A stretch of DNA of 64,000 bases from Bolinopsis microptera (GCF_026151205.1 NC_087074.1:13787167-13851166), one strand, 5' to 3'; positions 1 through 12,861 are shown, numbered from the stretch's first letter. Notes: a model not told the origin generated them from the letters alone. Program-made: numbers and translations.

Positions 1-144
1 AGAATGATCTGTTGCTTTTAGTTAATATGGCCTTGTTTCTAGAAGTTGAGCTTTGCTTAAATCTTTCCCTTGCTTCAAGAGCTTTACTAGCTACAGTTGT
101 GAAATGTGAGTGTAGGAAACCAATATGGTTTTGAGTGAATCGAT

Positions 145-908
145 ATGGTTTTGAGTGCGGCTCATGGAAGTTGGGGGATTGTTTTGGAGCCGGAGAGCGT
201 CCAGAGGCGGTTTACCCGTCTGATTGATGAGGTGGGTACTCTTCCTTACAGCTGTAGACTGGAAATCCTCAATTTGACAACGCTGGCAGAGCGGCGAATA
301 CGTGGGGACCTCATTGAAGCTTTTAAGGTAATTAATGGTTTGACTGATTATGGTTCAGACTTGTTCAGACCAAGCAGATCAGGTCTTAATCTGGTTTCAT
401 CCAATAGATGTAGTAAAAGTGTGACAAGGTCAAGAATATTCAGAAGTCTTTTCTCCCGGAGCGAGTTATTCCATATTGGAACAAACTCCCTCCGGACGTC
501 AAGAACTCTGTGACAGTTTTAGGTTTTAAAATTAAATTAGAAGGATTTAAGAAAGATATGATTTCTAAAAGTATAGTATTTCAAATGATTGCTTTTTTTG
601 GAATGTTTCTAATGAAGTTTTAGTAAGAATTGAAGGAGCCAGTTATGTCAGTAACAAAGAGAAACTTAACAATTACCTTTGGTTCCATCCTTATGTGGCA
701 AAGAAGCGTTTTATAAATCTTTATTCCACTGGGAAGTCTTTAAAAAAGGATAATGTTTTTGATAAAATTGTTTTTAGATATTGTATTTGATAAATAATTA
801 ATGTTGGTGGGGAAATATTTATTATATATTTTTTCACACAGTGTGATGATATTTTGTAGACATATGTGATGATGTGATGTCATAAATTTTACTTTACTTT
901 ACTTTACT
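145..908 (+). mobile_element. 3' fragment of a CR1/jockey-like non-LTR retrotransposon (dead)
   Basis: The reading frame at 145-513 gives the tail that follows the reverse transcriptase domain in CR1/jockey-type LINEs: a VQRRFTRLID-like stretch, then LTTLAERRIRGDLIEAFKVI. The match jumps to another frame near 450, where an ERVIPYWNKLPPDV-like segment continues downstream, so the copy is frameshifted. The polymerase domain itself is absent. The 3' end carries a (TTTAC)n run at about 888-908, the kind of short tandem tail used by many CR1/L2-type elements. The 5' limit is not visible and may lie outside the window. Confidence 0.7.
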
Positions 909-1031
909 GATACTGTTTTCTGATGGACAAACTTTTGATTAGTATTTTGTATTTTTTGTAGTAGCACCTGCCATAGCTGATCTCCTAGAAAGCTCTACAT
1001 AGTACTGCTTGACCTAGCAAAGCATTGTATT

Positions 1032-1086
1032 TGGTCCAGTGGTTGCTTGAATGTGGTTGCAATAGGAAGATTATATGTTCGAGACC
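1032..1086 (+). repeat. tRNA-like internal promoter (SINE head)
   Basis: TGGTCCAGTGG at 1032-1042 fits the RNA polymerase III A box and GTTCGAGACC at 1077-1086 fits the B box, with tRNA-like spacing. The surrounding bases do not fold into a full cloverleaf that I can see, so a tRNA-derived SINE or relic is more likely than a functional tRNA. It lies directly downstream of the LINE tail; the SINE 3' end is not defined. Confidence 0.4.
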
Positions 1087-1499
1087 TGCTTGTTATGTTG
1101 ATCTTAGAGGATGCGCATCTATGAAATTTTGTTCACAGCCAAAAGATCGTGAAATCTGTAGTTTAGGGTGAAATGATGACTGATGAGAGACCCTGCCAAA
1201 AGATCTGGAATATACTAACAGTAACATCAATTACACTCGTAGTCTTTTGAACTTCGGTTTCATTTTCCTTTTTCAAAAAACATCTTATTATCATTATTCC
1301 ATTTAATTCAATTATTATCCCTTAATATAATAGTTAACACATTGTCCCTTCAGCTGTATTTGTAAGTATATACCAATGTTTAAATTTTAAAATATGTTGA
1401 TGATTTTAAACAAATATTCAAAATAATAATTTTTGACTGATGTTGTCATATTTTACCAACTTTACTGGATATTATTAAAATCATTTTGTTACTAGCAAC

Positions 1500-2859
1500 A
1501 TGGAGTATTTTGATATTCTTCGTCAGCCATTGTGTTATGTCACCTTAGAAACCAGTGATAGTCTTATCAACTGCTCAAAGTGCAAGTGTGCTTGGTATTC
1601 AAATTCTGAAACGCTAAGTCTACATTTACCCATCCATGATCTACTATGTAATGAGCCAGATTTTGAAGCTATCAATGACTACTCTTTAGAACAGTGTTAT
1701 CAGCTGCTTTTGACATCAATGACAAGCCTTGAAAATTTTGATCATAATACTGCAGCAGTTTTGGTACGCTTCCAGCATCTTGCTATGAAACAAGGCATGA
1801 AGCCACAAAATAAAAGAAGTGCCCTTGGAAAGACACTCAATGATGTTGGATGTGAGTTTAAGGAAAGTATAAGAGCATTGTTCTTGTCAACAACATGCTC
1901 TGAAGCTATTCTAAAGCATTTGTGGGCTTGTCCTGGTCTTCCACAGTTCCTCCTTTTAGGTGATATGCAGTCACTCACCTTTTATGGTTTGAAAATAAGG
2001 CATCCTAATGGGCGTCCATTGTTTAATAATAGCTATGATGAGAAAGCCTTTGAAGTTAAGTTTAATTCCCATCGTGATACTAGCGGTGAATGGTTGGGAT
2101 TTCTCATGATACAACTGCTAGTATATACATCATGTTCCACTGCTAACTTGACAGCTGGAGAATGTCATGATGGAATTGGCCTTCTAAGACAGTCATGTGA
2201 TGCTAAAGCATCTAGACTGCGAATTGGCCAAATTCTAGCCTGCCCAATTCTACGCACAAGTCTAAAAGAGTCACTCTATTCCGTTCCCAGCCTGATTTAC
2301 AACATGGCTGAAAACAACCACAAAGAGTTTTTAATGCTCTTAGATCTTGGAATGTTTCCTGGAGTCCTTGAAATGACAGATCAGCAATACGCATTAAGCA
2401 CGCTTAAAATGATGACAGGTTTTTGATTTGAAAGAACTCAGTTACTGGTCCACTGTTGATATCATTAAAACATGTTGCTACGCCTTGGAGCATCCCACGT
2501 GGATGTATCAATCTACTTCTTCAGATAAAGAAATCCAGTCAGAATGCAAGAACATTGTTGCATCATTGATATGCCAGAAAACATCTACAATTAAATTTAT
2601 ACTTGAATTTGGAATTAAACAAAGAGACACGGCCATCAGCTGGAACAAAGGAGATGCTTTTGGAGCAAAAAGAATTGTTCTTGCTTATCTTCTTGAAAAA
2701 GTTGCTGGGCTAAATTCTGATGATCTGAATGAATTAATCATTTTAAAATGGCTCGAAGAATGGAAATCTGTATCTGACAGACAGAAATTTGCAAAATCAG
2801 TTATGGATAAAGATATTTTTAACAAATGGGCTTCACATAATGAAAAACAAATTAACTAA
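1500..2859 (+). pseudogene. CNOT1-like N-terminal HEAT region, intronless, frameshifted
   Basis: An ATG at 1500 opens 308 codons ending in TGA at 2424-2426; a second 143-codon frame follows at 2428-2859. A run of five T just before the TGA is the likely site of a one-base insertion, because one T fewer joins the frames. The protein is helical. In order, its segments resemble the N-terminal scaffold of CCR4-NOT subunit 1: a LNDVGCEFKESIRAL-type helix, then GLKIRHPNGRPLF and GEWLGFLMIQLLV. CNOT1 is the platform of the cytoplasmic deadenylase complex and has over 2000 residues; this stretch covers a small, very diverged part and has no introns, unlike its neighbours. It may be an old retrocopy, a lineage-specific truncated paralogue or a sequencing frameshift. 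A poly(A) signal AATAAA lies at about 2955. The family call is tentative. Confidence 0.4.
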
Positions 2860-3029
2860 AGAATTATTAAAGAGAAAATGTGTTTAGTTAAATTGAATTA
2901 TTTTAATTAGTAATTCTATAACATGCTTTGTGTGCTCTTTTTGTGTCATTTGTTAATAAAACTTGTTCTTGATTGAAATTTAAAATATCCAAATCTTGCA
3001 GGTGTAATTGAAAAAACACAGAGATGTAG

Positions 3030-4760
3030 CTACAGAGTAAAACCTATCCAGGTTTTGTCAGATATTCCCCATATCTTCATCAATTCTGTTCTGCTGTGCA
3101 AATAGAATGATACAAATTTCATTACTTTCCGTGTTTTTGATAGTCCAAAGCAATGTCTTATTTCAAATTCTCTACTGCCATTTGTTTGGATTAGATATCC
3201 ATCAGCCTCTAATGCTGGCACAGAATCAGTCAACCTGATTGTAATCTCACATAAATTCGTCTTCATTTTCGAGTTCAATGTTTCTGCTCCTTTACCTTTC
3301 ATCTTACATTCCAACCGGATGTTTCCAGATTTTGCTAACTTTTGCTGCTTTCCTTTTGAGAGTTTCACCCAAATTATGTTTTCTGCCTCAGCATGTTTGA
3401 TGATTTTGTTGATGATATTGTAACCAGAGTCTTTCAGACAATCCTCGATTGTTTTCATGTAGTGAAAGTTACCATCTAACTTCCTCATAACGTCCCACAA
3501 CTTCTGCATGATATCCTTTTCTGGTTTATGAAACTGAAGCCATGTTATCAATAAATCTAGCTGAATTTGCCTAGGCATCTCATTTCGTTTCCCAATTTCC
3601 AAAATGTGCTGTGCATCATAGAGTTTCCAATATTCTGATAAGTCTATGAAATGCCTTTTCTTTATAAGGAATCCAACCCAAATATTTTGTGATTTCCTCA
3701 TTGCTTTACAAACTCTTCCTTTACTGTTGTTCAAAAATGAGACATGCATCCATTTTGAATTTGTCATAACTCCACAATACCAATAGTCGATCTTGTGTTC
3801 CAATTTTGAAAATGGATGAATCATCACTGCATTCCTTGATCCAGGTTTATCACCCATTTCAGGGGTGAGTGTCAGGATGGTGTATTGGTTGAAACAGGGA
3901 CAGTATGTCACTGGACATTTGATATTATTACTATAATCAAACTCATGGTAGCCTTTGTCTTGTAGCTGATCTACCTGGGAATATCATTACATTATTACGA
4001 GGTCCTGTAACCAAAATTCCATTTTTTAAATAACAGTGTTTTTAGTTCATGAGAAGAGTAAGTTAATTAAATGCATCATGTAGATTTAATATTTAAAGAA
4101 ATACATGTGATGCAGCAGGGAATGAGGGCCATGATATCTGCACGTGTTATTTTAGAAGCTATGAAGTGCTAATTCAGAACAGGTACACTTAACTGGTTTG
4201 CTATTATCACAAGATTCATGCTATGAAATTTTAAACAAGCCTGGGTGAGCCTAACTAAGCAAAACATTTGTATCTTACTGACCTTATCTTTTGGTAATTC
4301 TATCATGTTGCTGTTGTAGAAACTGGATGCCATCCCTGGATCGTATGAGTCGGAAATCTTATATCCATAGCTATTTATAACGTCACCAAGGAAGGTTGCA
4401 TAGCTGTTATTGAGGTACTCCACTGCTATCTCAGAGAATACCTTATGGTTCAGGGGGCATTAAATTATGATGAAAAAGTAGAACACATAAATAACGAATT
4501 CTTGTCTCTTGACTGAGATCCATGACTCTTGATTGTAAAAATGAGATATGGAATGTAAAATAAATAAAATATTCTACCTGGTCCACTTGGTGTTGTTTTG
4601 GTTGAGCTTTTGAAATCCAGTCCATGATGAGTTCACTTTTGACATAAGCTTCCTGGTCAGTGATTTCTATCAGTCTTCTAAACACATCGTCCACATTCCG
4701 CAAACCCTTGCCTGTTGAATTTTGGTGTGTCTCAGCCCCATGCCAAGTTCGATGGGTCAT
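3030..4760 (-). CDS. Unrecognised three-exon gene, possible death-like helical domain
   Basis: Three minus-strand exons join in phase 0 with good GT-AG sites: 4760-4578 (61 codons from ATG), 4441-4283 (53 codons) and 3974-3030 (314 codons plus stop), about 428 residues. I do not recognise the protein. Exon 1 is charged and helical. The middle is rich in aromatic residues and Cys (PVTYCPCFNQ), with a beta-like stretch. Around residues 245-300 an amphipathic segment (IQLDLLITWLQFHKPEKDIM, then KTIEDCLKDSGY) has the spacing of a death-fold bundle, but the match is weak. The C-terminus is basic. No signal peptide or membrane span is seen. It ends tail to tail with the CNOT1-like gene, 170 bp away. 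The open, phase-consistent exons make a real gene likely even though its function is unknown. Confidence 0.6.
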
Positions 4761-5991
4761 ACTAGATTCGATCGTGCAGGCTTATACTGTAGCCAATGCG
4801 TGTTATATGTTCTCTATGGGCCGTACATAACTGAAATCAAACAACAAATGAGGAAATATTGACACTTTTAAAGTAGATATGTTTTAGCCAAAGCAAAAAG
4901 CAAGCCAAATTGTTTACATAAACATCAAAAATAAATATGTCAAGCTTTGTTTTGCCAAATGTCTCTCTGGTTTACAGGTCATAGACCATGATAGTTGGCA
5001 CCGCTGCAAGTTATTTTAATCTTGCAATGATCAACAATGACACAAGTTGAGCGATATGATTAAAGTTTAATTGATATTTTATAAAATTGAGGAGGGGAGA
5101 ATTATCGAACAATCAAAATTTATCGGAAAATATTATACAGATGACACGTTGACACGCACTAGAGTAATAAATATTAATAAATAAAGTCAGAGTGTTGCCA
5201 ATAAATTAATTACTCCTCCTCGAATATTCAATATTTTATTATTAAAACAACCTATAAATATGTTTCATTTATATTGAGGTCCCAGTTAATGTGTTTATAA
5301 AGCTTGTTTTAAGGAAAGTTCAGATATTGAATTTTCTGTAACTTATGTAATATGTATGCATTTTATTATTATTATGCCACGATTGTCAAGAATTGGCAAT
5401 TAGATTTAGAATTAGATTATTGAACGATTCGAATAGACTTCTGTAAGGAAATAGAACTGTTTAGGACACTCAAATCAGGCCAGAAAATTCAGAAGTAAAC
5501 CTTGTAATTAATGTAATGATAATATTAATATAATAGACAATTTCACTGCAGAATATGATACGCATGGTACAGTTATGCTAATTTTTAAAGAATGTCAACT
5601 TATTTTAAAGTTTAACTGCACATGTTCAGAGTTGATGTATTTACCTGATGTTAAATCAAATGTATATAAATACGTATTTACATTTTTCTTGAATGGCAAT
5701 TTTAATCTTAATACAATTAAGTGGTGCATGGAATGTGATATAGGATCCACCAGGAATTCCCCGGTTCCTTAGGATTTAGGAACATTTTAATTTTGTATGT
5801 CATGTTTTGTTTACTTTTGATAACTTTGGATCTATAAAATTTTTGTTTTGATCGCAAAATTGTGTTTCATTGCATTCTCTCTTGTTATTATGATTAACTG
5901 GTAACGAGTCGAATAAAAATATCAATATAATAAATAACAAAGTTTGCGACACAATTTCAGTTAATATTCCCTAAAATATAGAGGATTTGTA
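4761..5991. other. Intergenic, AT-rich, no gene seen
   Basis: Divergent interval between the minus-strand gene ending at 4760 and URB2 starting at 5992. Short open frames here (for example 5575-5772) lack splice context or recognisable protein character. Both promoters probably lie here. Confidence 0.5.
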
Positions 5992-8900
5992 ATGTATGAG
6001 TTCTCTTCCAGTGTAGATCTGATTATGATTGGTAGAAAAGACTGCACAAAAGACCAATTGGTGTTGGAAAAACTCAAAACTATGAAAGTTGACGACATTT
6101 TTGATATTCCCAATGTATTTCAGGTCAGTTTCGGATTTCGGAATCGTAGATTTTAATCTGTTGAATTACTGACACTTTTTAAGTATTCAATACCTAGACT
6201 GCTCTTTGTAGCTGTTTGTATTGTTAAGTTATATTTAATGATTATAAATTCCCAGACGATAACGAGAGCAGAAGAACCCTCTTCCACCGCGTGGAGATCT
6301 CTCATGTCTCATCCTTTTACCCCATCTTACATCAGACTCAACCTCCCTGCTTACGTAAGTTGTGGTCACCACCCCAAACGTAGCAACCACCGCTCCTTCA
6401 TAATAACTACTGGGACACTCTGTACTATATTAGGGGGTTGCCTGTTATTTGGATCGTCCTATTTTCGTTTCTTAAAATTACGTTAAATCATCACGACGTA
6501 TCATAACTAACAGCACAATTTACTCAGATTCAGGCGGTAAAGGTGATGGTGGTACATCACAGTGAGGACTTGAAGTTTGTCCGGGAATCACTGCAGTATC
6601 TTTACAAGAGGGTTGTGTACGAGAAGAACAAAAAGCGGGTGTATGTATCAGTGGTTGAGAATATCTTACCGTATCTCCTTGAGAAACACAACGATCCTGA
6701 TGCTAGGGCGGTTCTTGATGATATTGTGCTGAACAAAGAAGCTTTGTCATTACTGGAAGCTTATCTTACTGCCAAAATGTCCAACTTTACTTCTGTGCTC
6801 GTCCAGCAGTCCAAGTCTCTTGAGTTAGCACAAACTTGCACGCTGTTTGAGGTGATTTCCGAGTTTACGTTTTAAAAAGCCAGTAGTTTTCAGGTTTTGT
6901 TTTTCCTTGACTGGAATGATCAATTTGTATAGAATTTCTCGCATATTAAAATGATCATATTTGGTCTTATTATGAATAATTGTTAATAATAAACTGCCTA
7001 AACTACCCGTAGTAACTCTGACTAACCTATCGGTGTATCTAGATACTGTGCAGCGGAAAGAAGTCTAAGAAAAGCAACAAAATGTTGCTGAGATGGTTCA
7101 CTGAAGTATGTGATCTTGATGTTCTGAAAAACGTGGCCCTGCTTGGAGTCATACGGAAATACAGGTCAGTGAACTACAACACAAATTCAGATATTGGCAA
7201 TAGACAGTTCGTTTAAGCATTAAAAAGTAAACCTGCTTAAAATTATTACCGCGTGACTGCACCTTTAGTGACCAGGTAATGGTGAACAATAGGACACTGT
7301 GCAACTGTCATAATCTATAGAATATGTTAATTGGACGTGACTACTCTGACTAGTCGTTAACCTCACAAAAAGCACGTCATAAATGCGTTTTTCCATGAGT
7401 ACATCTTAGACAGCTTGGTACACGCAATCTAGTACTCGATAGTCTAGTTCGACACGTACTGTAGTTCGAGAAACCCTAAAGTTAGAATTTCACATTACGT
7501 CTTAGTTAGCCAAATTTTATCCACTATTAAACGACCAAATAAGTACTAGTAGGCTAGGTCGACTAAGAGTATGTTGTATAACATGTATATTGTGTATGAA
7601 GTCAAATAGTAAGTCGAGAAACCTTATCTTGCAGATATTGCCTTTAAAAATAAGAAATTAGGTATATACTTATCGTATAAAAAGCTTAGTCAAGTTATAA
7701 AAAAGTAAAAGTTGTTCAACTTCAGGATATATCAGATAGAGGAGGACAGGGAGCAGGGTTACGAGGTATCAGCCCACTTCACCTCCCTTCTCTCCTCCCT
7801 GGTTGGAGAGGAGTATTGTAGTGTTGCAATCGCTATCTTACCACTCAACTATAGTGTCGTTACATTGGAACAAGCTCTCCTACATTGCAATGACTTGCTG
7901 TTAGCTGAACTTGCTCTGACTTACCATAAAACTGGCAAACTTCTCCTTCTTTTTCAACAAATCGTACTTAGGTTCAATCCTCGTGTTTCATTAGGAAAGG
8001 AATTCAGGTAACGAGAGCAAATTTTAATCTCTATGATCAAATCATCTAATTTTCAACTACTTTTGGTATTCGTAGATTTTAATTAATTATATTTATATAA
8101 TTAATTAGTTTAATTATAATTAAACTCAGTTGAATCAGTGTATTTCCAGGTCTCAGTTATCTGAGGCAAGTAATAAGCTTTCTGAGCAGCAACTCCTCGC
8201 CCTTCTTACTCTACTATCTTCAACATTAGAAGAAAACTTATCGGTATCTAACAGTGAGCCCACAGACTTGGGATCATATGAAATAACGGAATCACGTGAT
8301 ACTTCCAAGCGTCCGAGAGTATCAGATGAGAGGCTCTGCGGGTTTATTGCAGACTGTACCTCTGTTCTTATTAGTCAGTGTAGGGTTCATATCCCTGATG
8401 ATGTCGTCATTAAGCTTTACAATGTAAGTTATTACGTCGTGTTATAATGCACCAAATTAGAACTAACCAATCAATTTAATAATCAATTGTAACTTATATA
8501 TTTGCAGGTTCATTTCCATAAATGTCCATATATGACTGGACTATATATATATAATGTCCTTTGATCACTTTCATTGGCTGTAGCGATACAAATTTATTTA
8601 TATTCAACTTCTATTCAGATAACTAAGAATCTGCCCCCGTCTACTGGAAAAACACTCCGACTATTTTTCAACTCCGCTGTTCTCTTTGATAAAATCTCTT
8701 CCTTCCATCCTTTCGAGGTCAGTTTGATAATTGATTACGGTAAAATGTAAATTCATTACTGAATACTGATAAATGTCATACATTTTTATTTTAATTGTAG
8801 GTAATTAGATAGTTACATTGTTCCGTTATTCGAGATTAATGAATGTAAAATGTAAATCTAATCCATTTCAGGTGTCTGAGACACCCCCTTCAAACGAAGA

Positions 8901-10685
8901 AGAAGTTCAGCTTCTTATTAAAAGTTTACACTACAGCGACAACCCCACCGACAAACTAGACACCATACTCTCCACCATCAGTACATACCCGGACGTTATC
9001 TTATCTAATTTTCTTATCATCTACAACAACATGATAACAGACCACCTGATGACCGTGGCTGAGTTCCTCTTATCAACGATAAGAGAACACAGCTGGTTTA
9101 TCGAGAGTGAGGTGTTCAACAGATGTACAGATCTTCATTCTGCGATAATATCTTGTGTTATGCGGGACATGGGAGCAATTGAGGAGAAGTACTATTCGGA
9201 ACCGTTGGTAGATATTACTCTGAGTTCAGCTCGAGATGTTATCAAATCAGAACTTTCGTTATCTGGACCAGGGGTACCTCTGGAAAACCACGTTGACCTA
9301 CTTTATCTGCTCTCTCAGCTATCCCTAAACTCATCCTACCACAGGCTTCTCATTACAACATGGATATTATTCCGTCAGATGTCTCTAAATAAGGATAAAC
9401 TGGATATAGGGTGTCTTTTGTCGGGTGGTGTCGTGTCGTATCTTGGTCGGTTTTGTAAACCGCCTCCCCCGCACACCCCTCTACCAGTTGTTCACGGTAA
9501 ACTAGCTGGGCAGATACTATCCGAGATATTATCATTCTCTGCTGGGGGAACTAGTGAGTTTATTGAGATATATCTGGGTGTAGGTGTTTCGATGAGTAGC
9601 GCTGATCTTAGTGCTGTGGTAGAATATCTTGGAACTCACCAGGTGCAACATTCTGATGTTATTGGATGTTTGTTAAGGAGATGTGTATCCACAAAGCATC
9701 AGCTTCCAGATATCATGAAGACTTATTGAATCTGAGGGGTCATATCAAAGGGATTCTTATCAATTCTGAAAACCTCGTTTCTAAGCCTATGTCAAATGTC
9801 ATTGCTCAGTGTGAATTGCTATGCACAATCCATGACCTTGAAAGTTATTTCAGCGACAAAGTCGAGCTCACTCTCGATAATATTTCGGATGTTTGTTTCG
9901 AGATTGCATTATCCCTTTTAAAATCTCCTCTACTAGGATTGGAATATAAATTGAAGCTGACTCAGAACCTTCTAGATAACGTTAGTCAAGATAAGGTTGC
10001 TGTATTCACCGAAGCACTACTTGATTGCAATGAAGACTTGTATCTTCTGGACGAAAAGAAGGTCGATTTAAAAACATCCAGCGACAGCTTCATAGAAAAG
10101 TTAATAGCTAGTCTACCAAACAAAAACGCCGAGTTTCTCCTTCACCACACCAAGTTTGATCCTGCCCTGGTGGAAACAATATCCGCCCCTATTATCCCAG
10201 TGTCACTTATTCCCAAGTTCATCAACAAACTGACCAAAGTTCAAGTTATGAACTCATTTAAACACGGCTGTGACGACCCTTATCTCCTCTCAAAATGTCT
10301 GCTGTGTCTGGTTCAGCACAACTACCCCATCCACCTCCTCAACAATATCTACGACTCCATACTAAAAGTGCTTGCTAACGAGGGATATATCACCGCACCT
10401 CAGACTATCTCCAACATTGTGCGCGCCAGTGAGCTGCTGTCCAAACAGAAAGAAGTGGCGCGACATCACGTGCCCTACATTCTGTGCAGTATATTCGAGT
10501 ATGTTAGCAAGAGTAACCCAGCCCTAGTGAGGGATATCACCCCAGCTGTTCACCCTTTATTTGATGTTTGTGTTGTGCAGGGTCTGCAGTATCTCCAGGC
10601 AAGGCTGTCTCAGCCTGCCAGGCAGCTGTTTTTACAATTGCAGAATCATTACAAACAGAATATCAAGTATCAGGGCAAAACTTAG
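5992..10685 (+). CDS. URB2: URB2/Npa2-like nucleolar pre-ribosome factor
   Basis: Eight exons link with consistent phase: 5992-6123, 6256-6354, 6528-6851, 7043-7164, 7726-8007, 8150-8423, 8619-8717 and 8872-10685, about 1045 residues (human URB2 is about 1520). The protein is almost wholly helical, HEAT-like. The family is recognised from its C-terminus, the Urb2/Npa2 domain: HHVPYILCSIFEYVS, then LFDVCVVQGLQYL and the terminal LFLQLQNHYKQNIKYQGK, which parallels the 'F..LY.DY.K..K..GK' end of this family. Urb2 acts in the nucleolus with Urb1 in early 60S subunit assembly. The last exon changes frame near 9700-9729: one frame stops at 9729 and the next is open from about 9666 to the stop at 10683, implying a one-base indel, a sequencing error or a very small unrecognised intron. 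An AG lies shortly before the start codon. The N-terminal half is too diverged to confirm. Confidence 0.7.
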
Positions 10686-11934
10686 ATTTGTGGCTTTTCT
10701 TCTTCTGTCCGGGAGATTTTATTGGTACCTTTTTAACTTTTATTGTTTTGTGGGGTTTCAATTTTGATCATATTATGAGTGAATTCTTTTAATGTGCATT
10801 ATCTGACGATTTGTTTTAAGATTATTACGAGTGTAATCGTGTTATAAGAATTATTAATTTATTATTTTTAGTCAACTTATTTGTCTATTTAATGCGAGAT
10901 CCCTATTTTCTAATATTCTGATTTGCCAGACAAGTTGATGATTGTCAGCTGTGCTCGGTATACCATGGTGCGCATGCTTCCCCGAAATATTACAGAACAC
11001 TTGAATAACTCTTGAAATCCGTTTTAGAACTGTACAAACATTTCAGGGATTACAGACATGGGTCAAACTTAGATTTGCTGAAAGTTTCGTAAAATTTCGT
11101 CGATTACAGTAGGTTTACCTCCGTCTCTTGCACTATTTTCCTCATAAAACGAGAACCCTTCGAGCTATGATTAAATTTGTTTAAGATAAGTAATCACTAA
11201 TCAGTGTACAAAAGTATTTATTCTCATTACCATAACAATCGATCTCATACGGGAAAAGTAAATTGATTTAGGGGCTTATGTAGTTATTCCGAAAAGATTA
11301 TCCACTAACAGAGGTACTGCGATATGATATCTGTAATCCATGAAATGTTTGTTTAATTCTGAAACTGATTTCAAGATTTATTCAAGGATTGCCGTGTGTG
11401 CAGTTACTTCTGGACCACCCTGTATTACATGCTAGGGTGTTCCTAAAAATACCGCGATTGTTTTATAATGACTTAACGTTTTTTAACAGTATCACGACAA
11501 CAATATCTTATTTAACAGCCACAATAACATCATGGAAAATAATTGACACGTGGTAACTCACACGTGGTAATTGACCGAACTTAACCACAATTTTTATTTC
11601 CATTCAAAGATCCACCAGGCACATAATCTAGAAAAATTCTAACCGAACATATCCTCACCAAAAATGATAATGACAATGTACGAATTTTGTTAGCAATCTC
11701 AAATTGAACAGCCCCGAAAACATGCATTATAAATATAATGTAAGAAAGAGATTAATCATATCTTTAAATAGCTCTGTTTAACTGTTTATTGCGTGTTATA
11801 AATACTATAACTGATCATTTGAAATAACGTTGTCAGTTTTCTGCACTGCAATCTCACTGTTCAGGTAGCTGCCAGAAGTTAAATGTGAACAACAATGATG
11901 TGACATCACGTGATATCCAACTTTTCCCAGAATA
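10686..11934. other. Intergenic, no gene seen
   Basis: The URB2 3' flank and TXNDC15 upstream region. AT-rich, with no coding frame above background. Nothing here could be assigned to a known repeat with confidence. Confidence 0.4.
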
Positions 11935-12861
11935 ATGAGTAAAGTCCTCATTCTCTTTCTCACCTGTCTGGTACTGTGCCAACACGTCCACTCCACAGAA
12001 GACACTGATTCACACCAACAAGTTGAATCACCAGAACTGCAGTGTCCCGTCCCTAACCCCCTCGATATATTACTGGGTGGCAAGTGTCTGATTGGCGAGG
12101 AAGATTCAGATGCTGAATCAGATAGTACCACTGTCTCCGACAGTGACAAAAACAGGGGTATTCTCGGTACACCCAAGAAACGGAACTTTATCGGGTTGCA
12201 AACTCTCATCTTCAAATATTTCTACATGCCAGTCAAACGAACTCTGGCGTTTCTATTCGAGGAAGTAGACAACGACACTCACTTTGTGATGAAGAAAGGA
12301 TTGAAGGACAGCGAGCAGGTTAAGAAGTACAAATGCCTGCCATGTAACGAGTCCTCTTCCACTGTAGACTATGTGTTAGAAAGTGCCCTGATAAAGGAAA
12401 TGAACAAAACAACAGGGTGCGGGCTAGTCCTATTCTACAGTCCTTACTGTAGGTTCAGTGTGAATATCCTCCCTGCTTACAAGGGTTTAGCTAGAGTGTT
12501 CCCTCAGCTAGCTGTTCTGGCGGTTAAGATAACCCCCTACTCCAGCTCATGTATACAGTTCGGTGCTGTGGGCACCCCTACTGTCATGCTCTTCTTCAAC
12601 TCTCGTCCTATTCAGAAGATGCCCGTTACCCTGACTAATATCACAGCTATGGCAGGTTATGTGGTTAATATCACTGATTTGACGCCTTCTTTCCCTCTGG
12701 AATTACAAGAATCTGACCATGAGGGAGTGGAGCTTCTGCATTCTTTTGATTGGGTCCTTCTTTTCTCAGTTCTGTTTCTATCCGGGTCGACCTGTTATAA
12801 TGTTTTTTCGACTGCAGCTGGGAAACGACTGTTGCAAAAATTCAAATTGAAACGAGAATAG
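11935..12861 (+). CDS. TXNDC15: Thioredoxin domain-containing protein 15
   Basis: Single exon of 308 codons. Residues 1-20 are a signal peptide. An acidic, Ser-rich linker (SDAESDSTTVSDSDKN) precedes a thioredoxin fold at about 155-245, with FYSPYCRFS in place of the usual CxxC: the second Cys is Ser, as in vertebrate TXNDC15 (WCRFS), so it is unlikely to be a classical oxidoreductase. The cis-Pro region reads GAVGTPTVMLFF. A membrane span (DWVLLFSVLFLSGSTCY) lies near the C-terminus, followed by a short basic tail ending KLKRE. Several NxT/S glycosylation sites fit a lumenal domain. In vertebrates this protein is linked to cilia and Meckel-Gruber syndrome and sits in the ER membrane. The AG of cttttcccag lies only 4 bases before the ATG, so the 5' UTR may be spliced. 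Confidence 0.85.
   Translation: MSKVLILFLTCLVLCQHVHSTEDTDSHQQVESPELQCPVPNPLDILLGGKCLIGEEDSDAESDSTTVSDSDKNRGILGTPKKRNFIGLQTLIFKYFYMPVKRTLAFLFEEVDNDTHFVMKKGLKDSEQVKKYKCLPCNESSSTVDYVLESALIKEMNKTTGCGLVLFYSPYCRFSVNILPAYKGLARVFPQLAVLAVKITPYSSSCIQFGAVGTPTVMLFFNSRPIQKMPVTLTNITAMAGYVVNITDLTPSFPLELQESDHEGVELLHSFDWVLLFSVLFLSGSTCYNVFSTAAGKRLLQKFKLKRE

Noticed and set aside
11390-11460. Possible mariner end (GGACCACCCTGTA-like word)
   Set aside because: No matching inverted copy nearby and no TA-flanked unit.
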